Below the pieces are notes generated by a model. It was not told the origin of the DNA and did not search any database. It saw only the letters and a list, made by a program, of their open reading frames with translations. From Tetraselmis striata (taxonomy: Eukaryota > Chlorophyta > Chlorodendrophyceae > Chlorodendrales > Chlorodendraceae): a stretch of 64,000 nucleotides of DNA. Location of the stretch: positions 33,318 to 97,317 of the forward strand of contig VCJN01001154.1 of the NCBI GenBank assembly GCA_006384855.1, in the 5' to 3' direction. Within the stretch, counting starts at the first letter, position 1, and every line of letters begins with the position of its first letter. The position numbers were made by a program, and so were the translations under genes. Positions 11,165 through 21,812 of the stretch are shown piece by piece.

Positions 11165-11843
11165 CTGCACAATTCAAGGAACAGGACAGGGCGTCGCTTA
11201 ACCAAGAGGGGCAATCACTGGTACTCTTGATATTGCTTGCACAGTTTTTGATGTGTAATACAGCATCAGCCCATTGTCGTGTATGCTTCTGCACCCTGAT
11301 ACTCCTTTTGATGGAGAGGCAGTATAGGACTACTCTCTACTTGCAGAATTTGCTGAGTGTTTGCATGGACTGTGCACGTTCTAGACGATCCCAATGAATG
11401 ACAATCAAGCAGTATGCACATCCACAATGGTGAATGACCGTATCATGAATGACCCATACCTGCCACTTGCCATTTCCTCCATCAGAATCCTCCAGCTCTG
11501 GGGATCTCCACCTCTACGCTCGCGTGCGACCTTCTGCCAGGCGAGGGCGAGGGTAATCTCCACCTGAGAATGCCGATGCACATGGCAGGCATTTGAGAGG
11601 TGCACTTTCCACCGGCAAGACGATGCTGCTTTTGAATGCTGAGTCATGCGACAGGGGCAGTGCCTGTGTTTGAGACGCCACCACAAACTAGCCAGTATCT
11701 TGCGGTTAATTCCCTATTATGCGTGGCAAATGCCGTTGAGGGTTTCTGGGCGCGACTCACTTCTCCAATCTCCGTCCGGCCACCCATGGTGTCCTCCAGC
11801 CAGGCTTTTCGTTGTGACGGCGTGGCCAACATAAAGGCGTGTT
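11165..11843 (-). CDS. Unrecognised spliced gene, three phase-compatible exons
   Basis: Three minus-strand exons fit together with consistent phases. Exon a is 11843-11761, preceded by a CAG acceptor and followed by GTGAGT; it encodes HAFMLATPSQRKAWLEDTM and GGRTEIGE. Exon b is 11563-11460, between a TTCTCAG acceptor and a GTATGG donor; it begins VEITLALAWQKVARERR and ends EEMASG. Exon c is 11295-about 11165, after a TATCAG acceptor, and begins VQKHTRQWADAVLHIKNC. Introns are 197 and 164 bp. Exon a has a phrase (a hydrophobic strand, then a charged helix with a central Trp) that loosely recalls the end of a PH domain, but this is not enough for a call. The 5' exons and the stop are not certain, so the coordinates cover only the exons I can support. 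Confidence 0.5.
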
Positions 11844-12481
11844 CTGGCCGCCACGTCATGTGCGGTGCCGTTTGCATAACCCCAATTCCAGCCAGCGGAA
11901 TTCCAGGCAGAACTGCCCTGGGAGAGCACGAGCAGCGAGCTCCTTGTTTGCCTTACGTTGACCCCCTTGCGGGCTCCCTGAGCAGGAAGGCGATGTTGTC
12001 AACGCAAAGCTAGGCCTCAACTACCCAGGGAACTTACGTCGCTCATCCGGCGGTGGGGCAGTGCCACGAGCGCTTCACGGTACCTTCAACGGCTGATGGG
12101 ACGGTAATGCCGTGGTGGCTCTCATTGTCGTGAAGAGCTCCCGGCGACCGTTCGTTTTAGCACTGCGGCGGCACCGACTGGATATCCGCTGGCTGACTGG
12201 CGGGTGGCGAGTGTTTCTCGTAGGCTCTAGGTTTCGTAGGATGCAGTGGCTCAACGAGACCCGCGCGTGTGACGCTGTCAATCATCGATGACGAGGCCGT
12301 GATATTGTATCATCGTGGCTAGGCGCTACTGTGCGGGTTTTTAGTCACAAAATGTAGTAGCGACGCGGTGCAGGCCGCTACCATCCGCGGCATTTCCACG
12401 CGGCGGGCCCGTTGTACGACCGATGATATTGTTGAGAAATAATATAATAATGTTTCAGCCCTGATATTATTGCATGGCGAT
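11844..12481. other. No gene recognised; probable 5' part of the spliced gene
   Basis: Upstream exons of the minus-strand gene are expected here but I could not place them with matching splice phases. Confidence 0.35.
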
Positions 12482-12568
12482 ACTGGATCGCCGCTGCCTA
12501 AACGGCGGTCGTAGAGACGCTGCAAGGGTTTCATCAGTGCCAGTCCTGTCCCGGGGGCGGAAAACAAA
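12482..12568 (+). mobile_element. LINE 3'-end fragment
   Basis: About 87 bp match the 3' end of the LINE family at 37-49 kb (GCTGCCTAAACGG, then GTAGAGACGCTGCAAGGG, then CCAGTCCTGTCCCGGGGG) and end in a short A-rich tail. It is a severely 5'-truncated insertion. I found no clear target-site duplication. Confidence 0.75.
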
Positions 12569-12627
12569 CGCCAAGCTATATTTATATTGCGATTCGGCGG
12601 GAATGGTATTTTTTTGGTGTATATATA

Positions 12628-13601
12628 CTAAGCGGCGCTTCGCGCCGGGGATCTGTGGAGGTGCCCCTACCTCTTGGGTTGAGCGTGGTGCGGGATGCGG
12701 GCCGCTTTTAGCCAGCTTGGAGTGTTGATCTTGTAATACTGTTGTTTCCGGGTAATAATGCTTTTATTAGCGTTAGATTTGTCAGTAAATGTTTTTTTCG
12801 CCAGTAATTTATTTTTCAAAAGAGACGTATTATTTTGTAAAACAGATTTAAAAATCTGCAAGCCGCGTAAAAGCGGGCCGCTGACTACTGGTGTGCATTA
12901 CAAAAAGGCCGGTACCCAACCCACCGCTAAAAGTTGTATTACCCCCCCCCCCAAAAAAACAGCACTACAAGATCAGCAATACAGTACAAGCCGCCTACAG
13001 GCGGCCCGCATCCCGCACGAGGCCGCGCAGGTCGGGCCGGTCGTCAGGTCTACGGGGCGGGCACGGCGCGAATCGCCACGCCCGCCGCCTGTACCGGCAC
13101 CGGACGCCGGAGGCCGTCGTTCGACCGTCGCCCGTCCGTCGACGGACGCCGGGCCCCGGGTCGGCGGACTGCCCCCGCAGCGAGGAGACCCCTTTTTACA
13201 GCATCATGTTACAGCATATCCTCGGACCACCGTGTATATAGTCGCTGTATAAATATAGAGGGCGAGTCTCGCTTGCTGATTCAGCAGTAAAAACGCGCTG
13301 CGGCACCGCGTTATTTTGGCGTTTCAGACGAATACATGACGTATCTGTGCTAGAATACACGCGCATCCATTCAGAATCTTGCCGTCTTCGGACCAGTGCC
13401 TAGAAATCAAACGAGCGAACACTGAACGTATGACGGTTCATTCACGAAGACGCAGCACAGGAGGACGGCGGACGGAGGACGGAGGACGGACGCCTAAAAA
13501 TCCGTGATAGAACCGTATTGTAACCGGTATCGATTCTCTCGTATTCCAGGTGATTTCGGACGCGGCTCTCCTTTTCCTCCGCTCAACCCAAGAGGTAGGG
13601 G
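12628..13601 (-). mobile_element. Helitron2-like unit 1
   Basis: Complete unit. Read on the minus strand it starts TCCCCTACCTCTTGGGTTGA at its very end. It finishes with the complementary repeat placed internally, then a GC hairpin (CGGCGC GAA GCGCCG) and CTTAG. A GC-rich core (about 13000-13190) and a purine-rich GGACGGAGGACGG run (about 13460-13490) lie inside. There is no Rep or helicase frame, so it is non-autonomous. Confidence 0.7.
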
Positions 13602-13602
13602 A

Positions 13603-14423
13603 ATATAGTCGCTAGTCGCTGTATAAATAAAGAGGGCGAGTCTCGCTTGCTGATTCGTTGATGCGTATTATTTTGTAAAACAGATTAAATCTGCATGCCG
13701 CGTAAAAGCGGGCCGCCGACTACTGGTGTGCATTACAAAAAGGCCGGTATCCAACCCACCGCTAAAAGTTGTATTACCCAAAAAAAAAAAAAAGCAGCAC
13801 CGCAAGATCAGCAATACAGTACAAGCCGCCTACAGGCGGCCCGCATCCCGCACGAGGCCGCGCAGGTCGGGCCGGTCATCAGGTCTACGGGGCGGGCACG
13901 CCGCGAATCGCCACGCCCGCCGCCTGTACGAGCACCGGACGCCGGACGCCGCCGTTCGACCGTCGCCCGTCCGTCGACGGACGCCGGGCCCCGGGTCGGC
14001 GGACTGCCCCCGCACCGCGGCGACCCCTTTTTACAGCACCATACTTGGACTACCGTGTGTAGGTAAGGAATAGTCGCTGAATATAGTCTCGAATGCTGAT
14101 TCAGCAATAAAAACGCGCTGCGGTACCGCGTTATTTTGGCGTTTTAGACGAATACATGACGTGCCTGAGCTAGAATACACGCGCATCCATTCAGAATCTT
14201 GCCGTCTTCGGAGGTGTGCCTAGAAATCAAACGAGCACAGATCGAACATATGACGGTTCATACGCGAAGACGCAGCACAGGAGGACGGACGGACGGAGGA
14301 CGGAGGACGGACGCCTGAAAATCCGTGATAAAACCGTATTGTAACCGGTATCAATTCTCACGTATTCCAGGCGATTTCGGACGCGGCTCTCCTTTTCCTC
14401 CGCTCAACCCAAGAGGTAGGGGA
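13603..14423 (-). mobile_element. Helitron2-like unit 2, missing the hairpin end
   Basis: It lacks the CTAAGCGG hairpin end and joins directly to unit 1 through a segment (13603-13660) that duplicates unit 1 sequence near 13235-13280. The remaining body and the AGAGGTAGGGG end are intact. This suggests template switching or deletion during amplification. Confidence 0.7.
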
Positions 14424-14452
14424 ACTGGTAGGTTTGACCGGGTGGTTTAGCA

Positions 14453-15665
14453 CTAAGCGGCGCTTCGCGCCGGGGATCTGTGGAGGTGCCCCTACCTCTT
14501 GGGTTGAGCGTGGTGCGGGATGCGGGCCGCTTTTAGCCGGCTTGTACTGTATTGCTGATCTTGTAGTGCTGTTTTAATCTGTTTTACAAAATAATACGTC
14601 TCTTTTGAAAAATAAATTACTGACAAATCTAACGCTAAAAGCATTATTACCCAGGATTAATAGTATTATTACAAGATCAACACTGCAAGCCGGCTAAAAT
14701 ATCAATCGCGTCTGTGTGCTGTCTGTAGTCGGATATTTTAATAAGCGTGTAAGAAAACGCGGCGACCCATTTTTACAGCATCATTTTACAGCAAATATAT
14801 TCTGCTGCTAGCTCATGTAATTATGTACTCGGACCACCGTATATATATAGTCGCTAGTCGCTGTATAAATAAAGAGGGCGAGTCTCGCTTGCTGATTCGT
14901 TGATGCGTATTATTTTGTAAAACAGATTAAATCTGCATGCCGCGTAAAAGCGGGCCGCCGACTACTGGTGTGCATTACAAAAAGGCCGGTATCCAACCCA
15001 CCGCCAAAAGCTGTATTACCCAAAAAAAAAAAAAAGCAGCACCGCAAGATCAGCAATACAGTACAAGCCGCCTACAGGCGGCCCGCATCCCGCACGAGGC
15101 CGCGCAGGTCGGGCCGGTCGTCAGGTCTACGGGGCGGGCACGCCGCGAATCGCCACGCCCGCCGCCTGTACGAGCACCGGACGCCGGACGCCGCCGTTCG
15201 ACCGTCGCCCGTCCGTCGACGGACGCCGGGCCCCGGGTCGGCGGACTGCCCCCGCACCGCGGCGACCCCTTTTTACAGCACCATACTTGGACTACCGTGT
15301 GTAGGTAAGGAATAGTCGCTGAATATAGTCTCGAATGCTGATTCAGCAATAAAAACGCGCTGCGGTACCGCGTTATTTTGGCGTTTTAGACGAATACATG
15401 ACGTGCCTGAGCTAGAATACACGCGCATCCATTCAGAATCTTGCCGTCTTCGGAGGTGTGCCTAGAAATCAAACGAGCACAGATCGAACATATGACGGTT
15501 CATACGCGAAGACGCAGCACAGGAGGACGGACGGACGGAGGACGGAGGACGGACGCCTAAAAATCCGTGATAAAACCGTATTGTTACCGGTATCAATTCT
15601 CGCGTATTCCAGGCGATTTCGGACGCGGCTCTCCTTTTCCTCCGCTCAACCCAAGAGGTAGGGGA
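14453..15665 (-). mobile_element. Helitron2-like unit 3, internally rearranged
   Basis: Both ends are present but the unit is about 1.2 kb. After the left end, 14544-14690 carries a segment inverted relative to the other units (the TTTGTAAAACAGATT and AATAATGCTTTTA landmarks appear as complements). An extra segment at 14696-14850 is not seen in units 4-6. The remainder resumes the normal order and closely resembles unit 2. Confidence 0.75.
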
Positions 15666-15710
15666 ATTTTCTTGTCCGGCTTTTATGATTTAAAATGCTT
15701 GTAGTTTTGA

Positions 15711-16663
15711 CTAAGCGGCGCTTCGCGCCGGGGATTTGTGGAGGTGCCCCTACCTCTTGGGTTGAGCGTGGTGCGGCCGTGCGGGATGCGGGCCGCTTTT
15801 AGCCGGCTTGTACAGTAGTGTTGATCCTGTTATACTGTTGTTTCCGGGTAATAATGCTTTTAGCGTTAGATAGATTTGTCAGTAATTTATTTTTCAAAAG
15901 AGACGTATTTATTTATTTTGTAAAACAGATTAAATCTGCAAGCCGCGTAAAAGCGGGCCGCTGACTACTGGTGTGCATTACAAAAAGGCCGGTACCCAAC
16001 CCACCGCTAAAAGCTGTACTACCCCCCAAAAAAAAGCAGCACTACAAGATCAGCAATACAGTACAAGCCGCCTACAGGCGGCCCGCATCCCGCACGAGGC
16101 CGCGCAGGTCGGGCCGGTCGTCAGGTCTACGGGGCGGGCACGGCGCGAATCGCCACGCCCGCCGCCTGTACCGGCACCGGACGCCGGACGCCGCCGCTCG
16201 ACCGTCGCCCGTCCGTCGACGGACGCCGGGCCCCGGGTCGGCGGACTGCCCCCGCACCGCGGCGACCCCTTTTTACAGCACCATACTTGGACTACCGTGT
16301 GTAGGTAAGGAATAGTCGCTGAATAGCCTCGAATGCTGATTCAACAATAAAAACGCGCTGCGGTACCGCGTTATTTTGGCGTTTTAGACGAATACATGAC
16401 GTGCCTGAGCTAGAATACACGCGCATCCATTCAGAATCTTGCCGTCTTCGGAGGTGTGCCTAGAAATCAAACGAGCACAGATCGAACATATGACGGTTCA
16501 TACGCGAAGACGCAGCACAGGAGGACGGACGGACGGAGGACGGAGGACGGACGCCTAAAAATCCGTGATAAAACCGTATTGTTACCGGTATCGATTCTCG
16601 CGTATTCCAGGCGATTTCGGACGCGGCTCTCCTTTTCCTCCGCTCAACCCAAGAGGTAGGGGA
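15711..16663 (-). mobile_element. Helitron2-like unit 4
   Basis: Complete 953-bp unit, nearly identical to unit 5 along its length, so the two separated recently. It has the same hairpin end, subterminal inverted repeat and GC core. Flanked on the plus strand by A on both sides, that is, a T^T target read on the element strand. Confidence 0.75.
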
Positions 16664-16698
16664 ACCGGGTACCGCATCACGACCTAGACTACTATATA

Positions 16699-17651
16699 CT
16701 AAGCGGCGCTTCGCGCCGGGGATTTGTGGAGGTGCCCCTACCTCTTGGGTTGAGCGTGGTGCGGCCGTGCGGGATGCGGGCCGCTTTTAGCCGGCTTGTA
16801 CAGTAGTGTTGATCCTGTAATACTGTTGTTTCCGGGTAATAATGCTTTTAGCGTTAGATAGATTTGTCAGTAATTTATTTTTCAAAAGAGACGTATTTAT
16901 TTATTTTGTAAAACAGATTAAATCTGCAAGCCGCGTAAAAGCGGGCCGCTGACTACTGGTGTGCATTACAAAAAGGCCGGTACCCAACCCACCGCCAAAA
17001 GCTGTACTACCCCCCAAAAAAAAGCAGCACTACAAGATCAGCAATACAGTACAAGCCGCCTACAGGCGGCCCGCATCCCGCACGAGGCCGCGCAGGTCGG
17101 GCCGGTCGTCAGGTCTACGGGGCGGGCACGGCGCGAATCGCCACGCCCGCCGCCTGTACCGGCACCGGACGCCGGACGCCGCCGCTCGACCGTCGCCCGT
17201 CCGTCGACGGACGCCGGGCCCCGGGTCGGCGGACTGCCCCCGCACCGCGGCGACCCCTTTTTACAGCACCATACTTGGACTACCGTGTGTAGGTAAGGAA
17301 TAGTCGCTGAATAGCCTCGAATGCTGATTCAGCAATAAAAACGCGCTGCGGTACCGCGTTATTTTGGCGTTTTAGACGAATACATGACGTGCCTGGGCTA
17401 GAATACACGCGCATCCATTCAGAATCTTACCGTCGTCGGAGGTGTGCCTAGAAATCAAACGAGCACAGATCGAACGTATGACGGTTCATACGCGAAGACG
17501 CAGCACAGGAGGACGGACGGACGGAGGACGGAGGACGGACGCCTAAAAATCCGTGATAAAACCGTATTGTTACCGGTATCGATTCTCGCGTATTCCAGGC
17601 GATTTCGGACGCGGCTCTCCTTTTCCTCCGCTCAACCCAAGAGGTAGGGGA
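16699..17651 (-). mobile_element. Helitron2-like unit 5
   Basis: Complete 953-bp unit, almost the same as unit 4, with the same T^T flanks. The differences I noticed are scattered single bases, for example in the TCTTACCGTCGTCGG stretch near 17425, which it shares with unit 6. Confidence 0.75.
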
Positions 17652-17686
17652 ATATACGCGCGGCGGCTGCTATACTACTCTATGTA

Positions 17687-18635
17687 CTAAGCGGCGCTTC
17701 GCGCCGGGGATCTGTGGAGGTGCCCCTACCTCTTGGGTTGAGCCCGGTGCGGGATGCGGGCCGCATTTAGCCGGCTTGCAGTGTTGATCTTGTAATACAG
17801 TACTGTTGTTTCCGGGTAATAATGCTTTTAGCGTTAGATTTGTCAGTAATTTATTTTTCAAAAGAGACGTCTTATTTTGTAAAAAACAGATTTAAAAATC
17901 TGCAAGCCGCGTAAAAGCGGGCCGCTGACCACTGGTGTGCATTACAAAAAGGCCGGTACCCCACCCACCGCTAAAAGTTGTATTACCCAAAAAAAAAAAA
18001 AAGCAGCACCGCAAGATCAGCAATACAGTACAAGCCGCCTACAGGCGGCCCGCGTCCCGCACGAGGCCGCGCAGGTCGGGCCGGTCGTCAGGTCTACGGG
18101 GCGGGCACGGCGCGAATCGCCACGCCCGCCGCCTGTACCGGCACCGGACGCCGGACGCCGCCGTTCGACCGTCGCCCGTCCGTCGACGGACGCCGGGCCC
18201 CGGGTCGGCGGACTGCCCCCGCACCGCGGCGACCCCTTTTTACACTACCATCATGTTACAGCATATCCTCGGACCACTGTATAAACAGAGAGGGCGCGTC
18301 TCGCTTGCTGATTCAGCAATAAAAACGCGCTGCGGTACCGCGTTATTTTGGCGTTTTAGACGAATACATGACGTGCCTGGGCTAGAATACACGCGCATCC
18401 ATTCAGAATCTTACCGTCGTCGGAGGTGTGCCTAGAAATCAAACGAGCACAGATCGAACGTATGACGGTTCATACGCGAAGACGCAGCACAGGAGGACGG
18501 ACGGACGGAGGACGGAGGACGGACGCCTAAAAATCCGTGATAAAACCGTATTGTTACCGGTATCGATTCTCGCGTATTCCAGGCGATTTCGGACGCGGCT
18601 CTCCTTTTCCTCCGCTCAACCCAAGAGGTAGGGGA
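17687..18635 (-). mobile_element. Helitron2-like unit 6
   Basis: Complete unit at the right edge of the array. Its interior carries a longer poly-A tract (about 17989-18002) and lacks the CTTGGACTACCGTG stretch present in units 2-5, having instead ATCATGTTACAGCATATCC, as in unit 1. This makes it a mosaic of unit types. Confidence 0.75.
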
Positions 18636-18636
18636 A

Positions 18637-19530
18637 CGTGTACTACTAAACTTTTTAATACGTTTTTAGTGGAACCAGCAGCAGCACGCGGCAGCCGGAT
18701 ATGAAGGCGGCTCAATTATCTAGCGGCAGATCTGCGCGCCGGGCATCACGATGATGGCCGCTAAAGTAGTAATTGTATATTTATATATTTAATGAAGAAT
18801 TTGTTATTTAGGCAGTTACGATTCAATGTTAAGTTTTAGGTCCCCCCCCCTAACTTTACCCCCCCCCCCCCCCCCCAACCATCTATCATTAGGTCTGGCA
18901 ATACTTAGTAGAACATGCCCTCAGCTATGTTAAAACCCCCACTGGCATGACTTTTCTGAACTGTTTCAATGCATGGCTGTGTGCATGAGGGTGTATATAT
19001 ATACCCCTTCCATATGCAAGCATAAAACGGAGAGGGGGTGGGGCACTTTTTGGAACCATCAGCAAATTACAGTCAGCATCAAGGCAACCCAACCATATGA
19101 TGGTCCTATCCACCCCTCCATGTAGACAGTGCTATGTTGCCGCCGACCTGCTGTATGTCGCCGCCTTATAATACGGTATATTTTGCATGGATGATATAAA
19201 TACCGTTGGTAGCGCGCGTCGTGCGGCGGTGATAGACCTAGCTCACGCCAACAGCCGCCCAACACTGCTTAAGTACTGAAATGAAAGTTTCGATCCCAAA
19301 TTAAAGACCCCCCCCCTCAGTTTCTCCGGAAATCCGGTACCTAAAGCATCACATACATTTAATCGTAACTGCCTTTATCATTACCGCCTCTTGGTAGTCG
19401 CTATGAACTATGAATTCAAAGGGAGGTTGGGCAAGGGGGAATAGTTGAAAAGTGCGCTGGCTTAGTTAAATGGAAAGGGCGGGGGAAGTTGCAGAAAGAG
19501 CCACAAAAAGCAAGGGGAGGGAGGGCGGGC
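18637..19530. other. No gene seen; poly-C tracts
   Basis: Intergenic sequence with C-runs at about 18842-18850, 18860-18876 and 19307-19315. Short open frames have no motif. Confidence 0.5.
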
Positions 19531-19850
19531 TATGCGGGCAGGAGGCCAACACATGACTAGGAGAGTGGTCTCATCTAGCGGGCGATGATGGTATATAAGA
19601 TTCGATGGGTACTTTGGTGACCGTTGGTTTCTTCCGAGGGCGGCACGTAAAGTACCGTACTGCATAATGCTTAAGCACCACCATTGCCCTTGCCTGCGCG
19701 CATTGCTATGTGGCCGCCACTTCTAACTGACGTGGCGCCGAGGGCGCGGGCAATCGGTGTCGACACTCGCATATACCCTAGGGCTAGGGTTGGAAAGGAA
19801 ACCCCAAAAACACAACTCTAAACATTTCAAAGGGTGGAGGTAGGCAAGGG
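19531..19850. repeat. Left terminal direct repeat of the recombinase element
   Basis: Aligns in the same orientation with 26687-26970. Shared stretches include GGCGCCGAGGGCGCGGGCA versus TGCGCCGAGGGCGCGGGCA, and AACCCCAAAAACACA versus AACCCCAAGAACACA. The copies are substantially diverged. Confidence 0.65.
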
Positions 19851-19956
19851 AGATTAGCCACCTCGGTCTTCAAGGCTGCGAAGGACGGCCGTGGGCGGGA
19901 GAGGGCCAGCCGAACAAGAGCGCGGGGGCGCGGGCAGGAAGCGTAGTCCGGTCGAT

Positions 19957-20275
19957 TTAGTCGTTTGGTACCGCAGAATTGCGGGCATAATTGCCCTTGT
20001 GGAGGATGCCGTTGTCCATGGGGACGTTAGCTGCGTTTGCGCCCGACGCCGCGCCCTTCCGTAAGCAGTACGAGGTCCACACGACATCTTCGGGGGGGGG
20101 GGGGGGGGGGGGGGCTCGATAGATGCGGCCAACGGCCCGCTTGCGCCAGTCGCCGAGGATAGCGGTGTTCCACGTGAGGGGTGGGTAGAACCGTCGCCGG
20201 GGAGCGCCCAGAATCGGCCGGGTTGCTTGGCGGAGTAGGAGGACGCTCGGAATAACGCTGCGTCCCGGTATCAGA
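19957..20275 (-). pseudogene. Tyrosine recombinase, C-terminal catalytic piece
   Basis: The minus-strand frame reads FYPPLTWNTAILGDWRKRAV, a proline stretch caused by a poly-G run at 20092-20114, then VVWTSYCLRKGAASGANAAN, VPMDNG and a terminal NYARNSAVPND. This matches the usual box II order of tyrosine recombinases in DIRS/PAT/Crypton elements (S-H-x-L-R-K-G-A-A-S). The catalytic His is replaced (YCLR instead of HxLR) and the final Tyr is not present in frame, so the enzyme is inactive. Confidence 0.7.
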
Positions 20276-20796
20276 CGACGAAGCGGCGCATGAGGGCTGT
20301 CCAAGCGGGTACGGCGGTAGCATGGATGGAAGTAGTACGGAGCTTGAACCCGTCTCGACGCTTTCGATGTCCCGCCTTCTCGCCGTTGGCGAAGAGGGTG
20401 ACGTTGTGGGCGTCGACGGCCATGTTCTGGAGTCGGCAAGAACGCTAGACTCATATCGGGAGTTAATTGAAGTTTGAAATCGCTTAGTATTATTGCCGAT
20501 GCGAGTAAGCATATGCCAGCTGTCTTACGCGGCCCGGCGGCATGAACCCGAATAGGGTCAACTATGTGAGTAGTGCGTAGCGTGCAACTCCTGAGGGCGA
20601 GGTCCATGCTCTTGGAGAGATTCGTGCTGTCCTTACCCCTCCCCACCCCTTCCCCCACCCCGTCCCCCGGCCCTCCAGGTGGCGTGGCGGAGGCATTGTC
20701 GTGGTTCCGGTCACGATTGGCAGTCCATCCCGGAGTTTGCGCTTGCCGGTGCGCTTGTTCTCGTGTCTCCATGTGCGGCGGGCATGGAGGCGGTGT

Positions 20797-21156
20797 TTAA
20801 TTTTTACACTTGGTGTAGTTTGTGTAGCCGTTGCACTGCGTAGATATGCATGCATTGGAGGAGGGCGGTGACCTCCGCCGGGGTTTTTCTGGTGGATTCG
20901 AGCAGCCGGGACGCATGAGTTGTGTCAAACCCTTGATCGTATGTTCGTGCAGGGTGCCGCTGCGGTAAATGACGAGTGGGATGATGTTCACCGTGCATCC
21001 CGGCCATCGTTTGCATATGGCATGTGCGAGCGGTTCATACGCGGTGTGAATATCCCGTGCACACTCCATATTGTGGTCGGTGCAAAGTTTTGACTCCGCA
21101 ATTTGAACAATCTCGACCCCGGTGAAGTCCGCGTCCTCCAAGGATTTTCCCCGCAC
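20797..21156 (-). pseudogene. LINE-type C-terminal nuclease-like domain fragment
   Basis: The minus-strand frame carries VEIVQIAESKLCTDHNMEC, a helix (AYEPLAHAICKRW), then TVNIIPLVIYRSGTLHEHTI. A strand ending in E-x-K, a helix, then 'I-P-L-V-I-x-x-S-G-T-L' with a closing helix is a layout I associate with the C-terminal PD-(D/E)XK-like domain of some algal and protist retroelement proteins. It sits inside the recombinase element and is probably another insertion. A profile search would be decisive. Confidence 0.4.
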
Positions 21157-21721
21157 CGGATTGACGGCGCGTGGTATGTGTGGCTCGCATTATTGAGTCG
21201 TTTGGAGTGAAGGAGGATTGAGTCGTTTGGAGTCTGGTATGTGGACAGGGACCCGGATGAGGGTGCCGTCATCCTCGCCTTTGTGTATCCGACCCTTCGC
21301 GTTGAGGTGGTGTTCGGGGGTGGGGGTGCGAGGTGCGTGGGGTTGGGGTTTTTGAGTACGGTAGCCCTCTCCGTGGCTTTGAGTACGATTTTACAAGGCA
21401 TTTGTGTCGGTCCGGTAACCGGCCGTTCAAAAGTTCGCATGAGACCATATGCATGTTGCTTATAAATGGGTGGCTAAGGCAGGCACGGATGAGGGCTCCC
21501 CCCGCCATGAGGCGGGTATTGAGCACCCCGTACATGAACCCCAGTTTGTGGGTGTATTGGGCGTGCGTGAACCCCGGGTGCTTCTATGGAATTTATCCAG
21601 CGAAGCGTCGATTTTTCGGCGGTGAGCTTTATTGCCGTACGGGTAACTACCCGTATAGTGCAGCGGATCGGGCCTATAGGTGCATGACTAAAGCGCTTAT
21701 CTACTGGCATGTACTAAGTAC

Positions 21722-21772
21722 TATAATCCACCCACCCGCCCACTCGCCCACCCACCCGCCCGCCCACGGTCC
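21722..21772. repeat. CCCACCCG-type short tandem repeat
   Basis: Tandem CCCACCCGCC-like units over about 50 bases. Confidence 0.85.
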
Positions 21773-21812
21773 TTAATTACACAGCCGTCCGATTACGATC
21801 TCACGGCTAGGA

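Larger units (their letters stand above)
12628..18635 (-). repeat. Array of six Helitron2-like units
   Basis: Six units lie head to tail in one orientation. Every complete plus-strand left end is CTAAGCGGCGCTTCGCGCCG and every right end is CGCTCAACCCAAGAGGTAGG followed by GGA. Units 4, 5 and 6 start at 15711, 16699 and 17687, a spacing of exactly 988 bp. Between units lie short sequences that differ from one junction to the next: 28 bp (14425-14452), 44 bp (15667-15710), 34 bp (16665-16698) and 34 bp (17653-17686). Units 1 and 2 abut without a left end on unit 2. Confidence 0.85.

Noticed and set aside
12891..18435. Recurrent Arg/Pro-rich frames of 100-166 codons in each array unit
   Set aside because: They arise from the GC-rich core of the Helitron-like unit, occur in overlapping frames, contain poly-A slippage tracts and have no Rep, helicase or other domain.
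12628..18635. CRISPR-like repeat/spacer pattern
   Set aside because: Repeats are about 950 bp with transposon ends, not 25-50 bp, and there is no cas gene; the genome is eukaryotic.
12628..18635. Ribosomal or centromeric satellite
   Set aside because: No rRNA signature; a solitary inverted copy with the same ends at 28.8-31.3 kb shows that the unit is mobile.
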